Shown one piece after another: positions 27,401 through 33,851 of a DNA stretch of 64,000 nt. Positions within the stretch are counted from its first letter, which is position 1. Each line of letters opens with the position of its first letter. This DNA comes from Gemmatimonadetes bacterium 2013_60CM_65_52 (GTDB taxonomy: Bacteria; Gemmatimonadota; Gemmatimonadetes; Gemmatimonadales; Gemmatimonadaceae): assembly GCA_002215645.1 (NCBI GenBank), contig NGFI01000004.1, forward strand, positions 309,933 through 373,932, given 5' to 3'. Below the pieces are notes generated by a model that was not told the DNA's origin, ran no database searches, and was given only the letters and a program-made list of their open reading frames with translations. Both the position numbers and the translations under genes were made by a program.

Positions 27401-27839
27401 TGACGCGCGACAACGTCGTGTGCTGTCTGGTGACTGCCGCGCGCGCGGCGTCACGCTCCGTCCCGGTCACGCTGTCGCCGTGCGTGGATGACAGGACGCG
27501 GCCGCTCGCATCGACGATGAAGAGGTCCAGATACTTTCCGTGCCGGTCGAGCGATGCGAGTGGATCGAATCGCGACTCGGTCGGGAAACCGTGCTCGAGT
27601 GACGCGTGCATCGCGGCCGTGGATGCGAGCACCTCGGCGTCGATCACGCGCTCGCCGAACCAGTCGTCCAGCGTCGTGCGCGTCGTCTGCTCGCCGCCCA
27701 CGAGCACCTTGCGCCAGGTGTTTATCGTGATGCTCTGAAGCTCGCGCAGGCGCAGCACACCGCCGATGACGAGGGCGATAGCGAGCAGAACAATAAGCGT
27801 AGAGTGATTTGGCGCACGAAGTCGCCGGCGGTTCGACAT
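24432..27839 (-). CDS. Membrane hybrid sensor histidine kinase
   Basis: A 1135-residue sensor kinase. A periplasmic sensor (about 31-293) lies between membrane helices at 13-30 and 294-312. Inside the cell are a PAS domain (about 325-445), a GAF domain (455-620), a second PAS (about 621-740), the HisKA domain with phospho-acceptor His763 in SGVAHELNNPL, an ATPase domain (DSGSGIPP, GEGTGLGLS), and a C-terminal receiver with Asp1058 (ISDLRMPG). No output domain is attached, so signal must pass to a separate regulator or phosphotransfer protein. It precedes the polysaccharide fusion gene on the same strand, suggesting that it controls extracellular polymer production; this is inference. Start ATG at 27839 (MSNRRRL) places the first helix correctly. 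Confidence 0.92.
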   Translation of the reverse strand: MSNRRRLRAPNHSTLIVLLAIALVIGGVLRLRELQSITINTWRKVLVGGEQTTRTTLDDWFGERVIDAEVLASTAAMHASLEHGFPTESRFDPLASLDRHGKYLDLFIVDASGRVLSSTHGDSVTGTERDAARAAVTRQHTTLSRVTVLGRHAARISIASPVRLDRSVARGPGAPAAVLLRVDAVRAFTPWATGRANAALSRFVAPASDGVAVVSVCPDENPGVCVEPYRRLTAGTPVALAYAGVDTFGVFPAQKGGEPLFAATGYNRRLGWGIVRSIRRSDAIVPLRNEILIEGGFLVAFVVIVGLGAVALNRTRRVVRLTETRDAMRLLAIVVDASTDGIISLNERYEITMVNAAVERMLGHSRERLVGVPVLELFADEFHARLMRTFASLDGPETDSAAQASTERCIALTFDGMSVPVDARVGRTLTDGEPLFVMGLRDMSDQARAERFLQGQRQVLELIASGAPAAETIGDLARVVEGELPDIRCAVYEMDDERQVARLVAAPSLPAELVEATREIAIGSREPSVGAAIYRNDVVSWTDIANDPHWRDLRDLAVAHGVRAGWAMPLRAADDRVIGGYVWYLGEPRERTVQEEELAIAAVQVASIALSSARDAALLRTSEASFRSFVENAPAAIFRETRGGHLISWNQAMIALLGHPEAMALGHAAERGELYRDAGARAALVRHLEEEDVVRGFEVEWQRADASLVTVRLSARAYRDDFGDVWMWEGYAEDVTSLRAAEHALRRNERLAAVGQLISGVAHELNNPLSSILHFAEDLLADERPPADFEALGIIRDQARRSRSIVRDLLSFVRQRTAHAEPMSLGSVVAATARALRPTLDTTGVTLFLRIDPDPSFVLADRAGVEQIVTNLVSNAAQACGPGGRIWVHTSRAGSSCRLVVEDSGSGIPPEILPRIFDPFFTTKPIGEGTGLGLSVTLGIVEQFGGRIAVDSRDDGPGSRFTVQFPSMDSDSVPEAPASAAAKAAPGAVSASAPSDSSRAGDAERTVALIIDDEPTIRSALRRYFTRRGWQVEEAADGASGLKRLDEMADRIGIVISDLRMPGFSGIELHDELAVSQPALLRRFVFSTGDVASAEAANFVQRTSCPILQKPFELRMLDDIIATVTEGAAGGRVVP

Positions 27840-27878
27840 ACCGCTAGCGTCGGCAGAAATCGCGCGATTCTTGAGAAG

Positions 27879-27918
27879 AAAAAACGAGCGAGGGCGGAGA
27901 CTCGCTCCGCCCTCGCTC
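27879..27918 (-). terminator. Intrinsic terminator after the sigma factor gene
   Basis: Read on the minus strand, a 14-bp perfect stem (arms 27905-27918 and 27886-27899, 5-base loop) is followed by a run of six T. It lies about 30 bases after the sigma factor stop and separates it from the kinase gene. Confidence 0.88.
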
Positions 27919-27948
27919 CACAGCCGCGCGCGCCTGCCGGTCAGTACG

Positions 27949-28842
27949 TCAAGCCGCCTGCCAGAATCCTGCGAGCGCGCGGCCGTCCGGCGACTCGCGG
28001 AGCTTTTCGAACGCGCGCTCACGAATCTGCCGGATGCGCTCACGCGTGACGCCCATCAACGCACCGATCTTCTCGAGCGTCATCGGCTCGCCGCTCTCGT
28101 CGAGACCGTAGTAGAGGAACAGAATCTTGCGCTCACGCGGCGTGAGATACTTGCGGAACACGCGGTCGATGAATTCCCGCATGAGCTTATAGTCGGTCGT
28201 CTCCTCGATCTCCGTTCCGTCCACGCCGGCGAAACGCTCGCCCAGTGTGGAGGCCTCACGGTCGGAGCGGTCGATCGGGGCATCGAGCGAGACCTCGGTC
28301 GAGCTCATCTGCTTGGCGGCTCGAACCTGCTCCGGTGTTTCCTCGAGCAGCCGGGAGATCTCGTTTTCGGTTGGGTCGCGCTTCAGGACCTGTGCGAGGA
28401 TCGTCTCGGCGCGCGCGAGCCGGATGAGCTGCGAATTCTGATTGAGCGGGATGCGAACGCTGCGTGTCTGCTCGGCGAGGGCCTTGAGCACCGCCTGCCG
28501 CACCCACCAGACGGCGTACGAGATGAACTTCACGCCCTGATCCGGATCGAACTTTCGAACCGCCTTGAGAAGCCCTTCGTTGCCGATGGCGACCAGCTCA
28601 CTGAGGTCGAGCCCGTGCCCCTGATACTTCTTCACGTACGAGATGACGAATCGCAGATTCGCCGTCACGAGCCGCTCAGCGGCGGCTTCGTCGCCCTTCT
28701 GGGCGAGCCGCGCGAGGCGGCGCTCTTCGGCCGCGTCACTGATGAGCGGCAGTTTTTGTATGTCCTGGAGGTACTGGTCGAACGCGGTGGAAGGAGACGA
28801 GCGGAAATAACCCTTGGACCTGGTCTCGGTCGCTTGCTCCAT
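27949..28842 (-). CDS. rpoD: RNA polymerase primary-type sigma-70 factor
   Basis: A 297-residue sigma factor with region 1.2 (FDQYLQDIQKLPLISDAAEE), region 2 (NLRFVISYVKKYQGHGLDLSELVAIGNEGLLKAVRKFDPDQGVKFISYAVWWVRQAV), region 3 and region 4 (LTPRERKILFLYYGLDESGEPMTLEKIG, then VTRERIRQIRERAFEKLR). It lacks region 1.1, as do the short primary sigma factors of Bacteroidetes, which it resembles. It is probably the housekeeping factor, or a close group 2 paralogue. Start ATG at 28842 follows GGGGCG; the longer upstream extension has no family similarity. It has its own promoter (28926-28954) and terminator and is monocistronic. Confidence 0.88.
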   Translation of the reverse strand: MEQATETRSKGYFRSSPSTAFDQYLQDIQKLPLISDAAEERRLARLAQKGDEAAAERLVTANLRFVISYVKKYQGHGLDLSELVAIGNEGLLKAVRKFDPDQGVKFISYAVWWVRQAVLKALAEQTRSVRIPLNQNSQLIRLARAETILAQVLKRDPTENEISRLLEETPEQVRAAKQMSSTEVSLDAPIDRSDREASTLGERFAGVDGTEIEETTDYKLMREFIDRVFRKYLTPRERKILFLYYGLDESGEPMTLEKIGALMGVTRERIRQIRERAFEKLRESPDGRALAGFWQAA

Positions 28843-28925
28843 ACACGCCCCTTGCCTATGCCGGAAGGTATTCAGGCTCGCGGGCGCCGAAGCACCCCTC
28901 GCCCGCATGTGTCAGCAGGACGGCC

Positions 28926-28954
28926 AGGATAATGTCGGGGGAAAAACCCGTCAA
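28926..28954 (-). promoter_or_regulatory. Promoter of the sigma factor gene
   Basis: Minus strand: TTGACG (28954..28949), 17 bases, TATCCT (28931..28926). The transcription start is expected near 28919, giving a leader of about 75 bases. The rest of the roughly 290-base gap between this gene and the small membrane protein holds no gene I can support. Confidence 0.6.
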
Positions 28955-29134
28955 CAGTGAGATTGCCAGAATGACGCCTCGCTCAGAATTGTGATGCGCT
29001 AACTGCTGTATTGACAGGTGTTTGACGGTTACTTCGGCGAGCGCCAACACCAAAAGCTCCGATGCCCGCGCAAATCAGGGGTGCCGGAGGGCTGGATGTT
29101 GTGTCAAACAATTGTCCTACAAGAGCTTAGCCGC

Positions 29135-29314
29135 TCACGTCTGCGGCGGATCCTTCATTTTCGTCCGGCTGGTGGCCGTCAGAATACCGATACCGAGCAG
29201 AACAATGACACCCACGATGATCCAGTTCGTCGGCACGTTGAGGAGGAACGCGGCGATGGTGACACCGACGATCAGGACGATGAAGCCGAGGAGATACGTG
29301 GAGAACGAGGACAT
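29135..29314 (-). CDS. Small two-helix membrane protein
   Basis: A 59-residue protein beginning MSSFSTYLLGFIVLIVGVTI. Two hydrophobic helices (about 7-25 and 31-48) are joined by a short loop (NVPTN), and the C terminus is a charged tail (SRTKMKDPPQT). AGGAG lies eight bases before the ATG, which supports translation. The hairpin topology is like that of many small stress or membrane-modulating proteins, but I do not recognise the family. It sits alone between aroB and the sigma factor gene. Confidence 0.65.
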   Translation of the reverse strand: MSSFSTYLLGFIVLIVGVTIAAFLLNVPTNWIIVGVIVLLGIGILTATSRTKMKDPPQT

Positions 29315-29401
29315 GGGGTGCTCCTGGCGTGGTGTGACGTCGTCGGTCCGAAGCCGTGACTAGCCTCGGCAAGGAAAGCGCCAGACGCGATCAGTCCGCG
29401 T

Positions 29402-30499
29402 CTATGCGAGAATGGCGCGAACCGTTTCCTCATCGACCGGCACGGACCAACGTCCGCCCTGCTCGGTCATTTCACCGATGCGTGTCGGGAGGGCGTATTC
29501 CACCGCGCCCGCGCGCGCTTTCTTGTCGCGCCGAGTGGAGGCGACGATCGCGTCGACGTCCATGTGCGCGGGGCGCGACGTCGGCAATTTCGCGCGAATG
29601 AGCGTGTCCTCGATGCGCTCGGCGACACCGGCCTCCGCAATGCCGAGTCGCTCGGCAAGTCGTGCCTCGAGCACCATGCCAATGGCGACGCACTCACCGT
29701 GCAGCAGCGAGAAGCCACTCACGTGCTCGATGGCGTGACCGAGTGTGTGGCCGAAGTTGAGGATTCGTCGCCGGCCGCGCTCCAGTGGATCGGCGCGCGC
29801 GACGTCGGCCTTGATCTCGACGCTGCGCGCGACGAGCGGAAGCGTGGCCCCGGACTCGGCGCGCTGGAGCGCGTCGAGCTGCGATTCGATCGTGGTGAGG
29901 TAGTCCGCGTCCGCGATGACGCCGTGCTTGATGGCCTCCGCGAGCCCTGCGCGCCGATGCGCCGGCGGAAGCGTCGAGAGAACGTCCACGTCGGCGACGA
30001 CCGCCGCGGGCGCGTGGAAGGCGCCGACGAGATTCTTGCCCGCCTGCGTATCGACGCCGGTCTTTCCGCCAACGGATGCATCGATCATCGCGAGGAGCGT
30101 GGTGGGTACCTGCACGACCGGAACGCCGCGCATGTACGTCGCCGCCACGAAACCGGCGAGATCGCCCACGACACCGCCGCCGAGTGCAACCACCGTCGTG
30201 TCACGGGTGCCGCCGGCGTCGAGGAGCTCGTCGGTGAGGCGGCTCCAGCTCTCGCGCGTCTTGAAGGACTCTCCGCCGGGGATCACGTGCAGCGACGTCC
30301 GGCCGAAGCGGGCCAGCGCCGCGACGAGCGGCTCGGCATATCGGGCCGAGATGTTCGCGTCGGTAATGACGGCGTAGTGATGCGCGGGCGCCGTTTCCGC
30401 GATGAGCGGAGCGAGGTCGTCACGCAGCCCTGCGCCCACGTGCACCGTGTAACCGCCCGCGTCGATGGCGACGCCCGAGCGCCCGGGATTCACGCGCAT
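29402..30499 (-). CDS. aroB: 3-dehydroquinate synthase
   Basis: Second step of the shikimate pathway: DAHP to 3-dehydroquinate, NAD- and metal-dependent. The 365-residue product shows IPGGESFKTRESW, the NAD-binding G-G-G-V-V-G-D-L-A-G-F-V-A-A-T-Y-M-R-G-V, PTTLLAMIDASVGGKTGVD, and the metal ligands in LAEAIKHGVI (Glu/Lys region) and NFGHTLGHAIE (His). The length is typical. It starts one base after the cobalamin adenosyltransferase stop, so the two are probably co-transcribed. Confidence 0.96.
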   Translation of the reverse strand: MRVNPGRSGVAIDAGGYTVHVGAGLRDDLAPLIAETAPAHHYAVITDANISARYAEPLVAALARFGRTSLHVIPGGESFKTRESWSRLTDELLDAGGTRDTTVVALGGGVVGDLAGFVAATYMRGVPVVQVPTTLLAMIDASVGGKTGVDTQAGKNLVGAFHAPAAVVADVDVLSTLPPAHRRAGLAEAIKHGVIADADYLTTIESQLDALQRAESGATLPLVARSVEIKADVARADPLERGRRRILNFGHTLGHAIEHVSGFSLLHGECVAIGMVLEARLAERLGIAEAGVAERIEDTLIRAKLPTSRPAHMDVDAIVASTRRDKKARAGAVEYALPTRIGEMTEQGGRWSVPVDEETVRAILA

Positions 30500-30500
30500 G

Positions 30501-31046
30501 TTACCAGGTCACTTCTCCGGCGCCGGCGCGCTGGTTGGCGACGCGGGCGAGCGTGAAGAGCACGTCGGAGAGGCGGTTGAGGTAGATGACGACGAGCGCC
30601 GGAAGGTCGACGTCGCGCTGAAGGCGCACGACGTGCCGTTCGGCGCGGCGGCACACCGTGCGCGCGACATGGAGCGCGGCGGCCTTTGGCGAGCCGCCGG
30701 GAATGATGAACGCCCTGAGTGGGGTGAGCTCCGTGTCGCCTTCGTCGATGGCGCGCTCGAGCTCCGCGATGCGCGTCTCGTCGATGCGCGCCTTCTCCAG
30801 GTGGTGCGCCATCTTCTCGCGATCCGGTGTGGCGAGGAGCGCGCCGATGGCGAAGAGATCGCGCTGCACGGCGACGAGGACTTCGTCGATTCTGGGCATC
30901 ACCTCGATGCCGCGCGCGAGTCCGAGGACGGCGTTGAGCTCGTCGACGTCGCCATATGCTTCCACGCGCAGATCGTCCTTGGGCACGCGGCCTCCCCCGA
31001 ACAGCGCCGTCTGCCCCGAGTCCCCGGTGCGCGTATAGATCTTCAT
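30501..31046 (-). CDS. Cob(I)alamin adenosyltransferase, PduO type
   Basis: A 181-residue protein that transfers adenosyl from ATP to cob(I)alamin. It has the N-terminal K-I-Y-T-R-T-G-D-S-G-Q-T-A-L-F-G-G nucleotide motif, DDLRVEAYGDVDELNAVLG, and the C-terminal R-R-A-E-R-H-V-V-R-L and Y-L-N-R-L-S-D-V-L-F-T-L-A-R segments that mark the PduO family. The start ATG at 31046 has no Shine-Dalgarno, but TATATT lies nine bases upstream. It diverges from the ferredoxin reductase gene 80 bases away. No other cobalamin genes are in the window. Confidence 0.93.
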   Translation of the reverse strand: MKIYTRTGDSGQTALFGGGRVPKDDLRVEAYGDVDELNAVLGLARGIEVMPRIDEVLVAVQRDLFAIGALLATPDREKMAHHLEKARIDETRIAELERAIDEGDTELTPLRAFIIPGGSPKAAALHVARTVCRRAERHVVRLQRDVDLPALVVIYLNRLSDVLFTLARVANQRAGAGEVTW

Positions 31047-31055
31047 GGCGGGAAG

Positions 31056-31061
31056 AATATA
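31056..31061 (-). promoter_or_regulatory. TATATT box 9 bases before the adenosyltransferase start
   Basis: The minus-strand TATATT is separated by nine bases from the ATG at 31046. If it is a -10 element, the transcript would be leaderless or carry only two or three extra bases. No -35 box is visible. Confidence 0.4.
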
Positions 31062-31126
31062 GGCGGCGGCCTCTAGGCGCGCCGCCGCGCGTAGCGTCCG
31101 CCATGCGAACCGGCGAACTTTCCACG

Positions 31127-32149
31127 ATGGAACATCCAGCCAAGGACATCACGATCATCGGCGGCGGGCCGGCGGGGCTGTTCGCGCTGTTCTACGCGGG
31201 CATGCGCGGCGCGTCGGCGCAGATCGTCGACGCGTTGCCGGAGCCCGGCGGCCAGCTCGCGGCTCTCTATCCGGAGAAATACGTCTTCGACGTCGCGGGC
31301 TATCCAAAGGTCCTCGCGCGCGACCTCGTGCGTGCGCTTGCCGAGCAGGCAGCGCAGTTCGGCGAGCCGATTCACCTTGCACAACGGGTGACGGGACTCG
31401 AGCGGCACGACGGACAATTCGTGCTGCACACGGAGCGCGGCGACTATCCGACCAGGGCCATCGTCATTGCCGCGGGCATCGGCGCGTTCTCACCGCGGCG
31501 TCTGCCGCAGGCGTGCGCGGAGCCGTGGTATGGCAAGGGGATCTACGACGTCGTCACGGACCCGAAGGAGTTTGCGGGGCAGCGCGTCGTCATCATTGGA
31601 GGCGGCGATTCCGCATTCGACTGGGCGACGCAGCTTGCGGGCGTGGCGACGCATGTCTCGCTCGTGCATCGCAGCGACCGCTTCCGCGCTCACGGCGCGA
31701 CGGTAACGCAGTTCGAGGGCGACGTGCGCGACGGCCGTGCGTCGATGTACACCTTCCACGAGTTGGCAGACGTCCACTGCCGCACGGCGGGTGAGCGGTT
31801 CTCGCATCTCTCGCTGCGCAACGTGAAGGCGAAGACGATCGCGGAGGTGGAAGCGGACGTTGTGCTGCCGATGCTCGGCTTCGTGAGCGACATCGGTCCG
31901 TTGGCAGACTGGGGGCTCACCCTCGAGAAGGATGAGATCGTCGTCAACCAGTTGATGGAGACGGGCCGCGAGGGCGTGTGGGCGGCCGGCGACGTCACGA
32001 CGTATCCCGGGAAGCTCAAGCTCATCGCGTGTGGCTTCGGCGAAGCGGCGACCGCCGTGAACCAGGCGGTGCACTGGATCTACCCCGAGAAGAAGATTGC
32101 GCCGGGCCACTCGTCCAACATGGCGCTGTTCGGCCAGAAGGACGACTGA
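31127..32149 (+). CDS. Ferredoxin--NADP+ reductase, thioredoxin-reductase-like
   Basis: A 340-residue FAD/NAD(P)H oxidoreductase. It has the N-terminal FAD motif I-I-G-G-G-P-A-G-L-F-A, then EPGGQLAALYPEKYVFDVAGYP, a NADPH motif V-I-I-G-G-G-D-S-A-F-D-W and a C-terminal W-A-A-G-D-V-T-T-Y-P-G-K. There is no redox CxxC, which separates it from thioredoxin reductase and matches the YumC-type ferredoxin/flavodoxin reductases. It is expected to pass electrons between NADPH and ferredoxin. Start ATG at 31127 is preferred; an in-frame ATG at 31103 would add eight residues. Confidence 0.9.
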   Translation: MEHPAKDITIIGGGPAGLFALFYAGMRGASAQIVDALPEPGGQLAALYPEKYVFDVAGYPKVLARDLVRALAEQAAQFGEPIHLAQRVTGLERHDGQFVLHTERGDYPTRAIVIAAGIGAFSPRRLPQACAEPWYGKGIYDVVTDPKEFAGQRVVIIGGGDSAFDWATQLAGVATHVSLVHRSDRFRAHGATVTQFEGDVRDGRASMYTFHELADVHCRTAGERFSHLSLRNVKAKTIAEVEADVVLPMLGFVSDIGPLADWGLTLEKDEIVVNQLMETGREGVWAAGDVTTYPGKLKLIACGFGEAATAVNQAVHWIYPEKKIAPGHSSNMALFGQKDD

Positions 32150-32159
32150 TCCGCGGCGC

Positions 32160-32555
32160 CTATTTGCTCTTGACGAGGATGACGCCGCCCATGGCGGCGG
32201 TGGTACCGAATCGCTGCGCCGCGTCAGTCGGGCTGAGGTAGCGGATCTCCTCGATGGACGCGGGGCGCAGACGATTGAGATTGTCCACGCTGACGAGCGG
32301 ACCGCCATCGATGGAGACGTGCACGCTGCCGGCCTGCGGGTTCGCGCTGCTCATCGTACCGCGCGTCATGAGAAAGCGGGGTCGCAACCGCTGCACGGCC
32401 TGGAGCGCGTCCCCCGCGGCAATCTGTGGGTCCGCCAGCTCCGCGGCCGTGATGACGTCGGCGCTTCTCGTCGGCGCTTCGCCCGGCGCGGGATTGGCGC
32501 TGCATGCGGCCAGCGCAACGAGAATTGCCGCTGGACCGAACAGTTGACGTCGCAT
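32160..32555 (-). CDS. Stand-alone TonB-plug-like lipoprotein
   Basis: A 131-residue lipoprotein with signal MRRQLFGPAAILVALAAC and lipobox Cys18. The mature part resembles the plug domain of TonB-dependent receptors: DVITAAELADPQIAAGDALQAVQRLRPRFL, VHVSIDGGPLVSVDNLNRL, then IEEIRYLSPTDAAQRFGTTAAMGGVILV, which matches the typical plug ending IERIEVLKGPDAAARYG-GGVI. No beta-barrel follows. An AGGA ribosome site is seven bases before the ATG. Stand-alone plug lipoproteins recur in Gemmatimonadota-like genomes; the function is unknown. Confidence 0.75.
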   Translation of the reverse strand: MRRQLFGPAAILVALAACSANPAPGEAPTRSADVITAAELADPQIAAGDALQAVQRLRPRFLMTRGTMSSANPQAGSVHVSIDGGPLVSVDNLNRLRPASIEEIRYLSPTDAAQRFGTTAAMGGVILVKSK

Positions 32556-32612
32556 TGGAGTCCTGGCTGGTGACACCTCGAATGTACGGGCGCGAGGTAC
32601 ACGCGCCAGCGG

Positions 32613-32933
32613 CTATTCGGCGGCTCTGAAGCCGTGCGGATGGCGCAGCCGCAGCTTCTCCTCGTTCGCGCGCGCCACCTCGGACAACGGAAGTCCGAGC
32701 GTGCGCGCGGCAATGGCCACACACCACAGCGCGTCACCGAGCTCGCGCGCGAGGGCGTCGCGGTCGAGCGCGCGTCCCTGCATCACGTGCTTGCGCACGT
32801 GGCCCAATGCTTCACCTGCCTCCTCCGCCAGGCCCGCCACCGCGTCGAGCAGGCGCTCCGCCTCGGTGAGGGCCGGATTGATGGTTCGCGCAGCAGCGTC
32901 CTGATACGCATCGAGGGCGTTGGACTCACTCAT
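32613..32933 (-). CDS. MazG-like nucleotide pyrophosphohydrolase
   Basis: A 106-residue all-alpha NTP pyrophosphohydrolase domain. The metal-binding set is visible as L-A-E-E-A-G-E-A (ExxE type) and L-A-R-E-L-G-D-A-L-W (ExxD type). These enzymes hydrolyse NTPs or dNTPs to monophosphates and PPi, in house-cleaning or stress roles. The single-domain length is typical of the short MazG-like class. The ATG at 32933 overlaps the stop of the ABC permease gene (ATGA), placing it unusually at the end of a transport operon. Confidence 0.85.
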   Translation of the reverse strand: MSESNALDAYQDAAARTINPALTEAERLLDAVAGLAEEAGEALGHVRKHVMQGRALDRDALARELGDALWCVAIAARTLGLPLSEVARANEEKLRLRHPHGFRAAE

Positions 32934-33850
32934 CCGTAGCTCACGCGCGGATCGGCCTTCGCATAGGCGACGTCCGTAAGAAGGTTCACGAGCACGAACA
33001 CGGCGCTCAGGAAGAGGACGGAGCCTTGAATCGCCGGCAGGTCGCGGCGCGCGATGGCGTTCACCACGTAGCGTCCAATGCCCGGCCAGGAGAAGATGGT
33101 CTCGGTAAGTATGCTGCCGGTGAGATACGAGCCGAAGTCGAGGCCGAGCACCGTGATGATGGGAATGAGTGCGTTTCTGAGCGCGTGTCGTCCAACGACG
33201 ATACTCTCGCGCAATCCCTTGGCGCGCGCCGTCCGCACGTAGTCCGCGCTCAGTGAGTCCAACATGGCGGAGCGAGTCATCCGCGCGAGAAAGGCGATGC
33301 TGCGCATGCCGAGCGCCAATGCCGGGAGCGCGAGATAGCGCAGTCCGCCGAATCCGGACGGCGGGAGCCAGTGCAGGGTTACGGCAAACAGCAGAATGAG
33401 CAGCAGGCCAACCCAGTAGACGGGAAAGCTGATGCCCAGATACGCCACGCCGAGTCCGAAGCGGTCAATGATGCCGCCGGGCACGCGTGCACTCAGCACG
33501 CCGAGCGTCACGCCAAGCACTGTGGCGAGCAGCATGGCGGCGCCGGCGAGTTGAAGCGTCTTGGGAAAGCGCTCGACGATGTCCTTCCGAATCGGCCGGT
33601 TCGTGATGTACGAGCGGCCGAGGTCGCCCTTGGCGATGGCTGCGACGTAGTGCCCGAACTGCACGGGAAGCGGATCGTTCAGGCGGAGCTCCTGCCGCAG
33701 TCGCGCGATGGTTGCGGAATCGGCGCGCTCGCCGACCATGGCCTGCACCGGGTCGCCAGGCGCGACGTACAGCAGCAGAAACGCGACGATCAACACGCCG
33801 AACAGCGTGGGAACGGCGAGCAGCAGCCGGCGGAGGACGAAGGCACTCAT
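32930..33850 (-). CDS. Peptide ABC transporter permease, DppB/OppB type
   Basis: A 306-residue inner-membrane permease. The N terminus, MSAFVLRRLLLAVPTLFGVLIVAFLLLYVAPGDP, is the DppB/OppB signature. Six helices follow, and the cytoplasmic EAA loop that contacts the ATPase is A-D-Y-V-R-T-A-R-A-K-G-L. It would form a heterodimer with a DppC-type permease and use DppD/DppF ATPases, none of which is in the window. It begins one base after the binding-protein stop and is coupled to mazG. Confidence 0.92.
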   Translation of the reverse strand: MSAFVLRRLLLAVPTLFGVLIVAFLLLYVAPGDPVQAMVGERADSATIARLRQELRLNDPLPVQFGHYVAAIAKGDLGRSYITNRPIRKDIVERFPKTLQLAGAAMLLATVLGVTLGVLSARVPGGIIDRFGLGVAYLGISFPVYWVGLLLILLFAVTLHWLPPSGFGGLRYLALPALALGMRSIAFLARMTRSAMLDSLSADYVRTARAKGLRESIVVGRHALRNALIPIITVLGLDFGSYLTGSILTETIFSWPGIGRYVVNAIARRDLPAIQGSVLFLSAVFVLVNLLTDVAYAKADPRVSYG

Positions 33851-33851
33851 G

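Noticed and set aside
28856-29053. A 65-codon minus-strand frame upstream of the sigma factor gene
   Set aside because: It covers the promoter and leader of the sigma factor gene, has no ribosome site and no recognisable similarity.
29018-29363. Two overlapping plus-strand frames of 113 codons
   Set aside because: They are antisense to the small membrane protein, which has a ribosome site and a plausible two-helix product; the plus-strand products are polar and motif-free.
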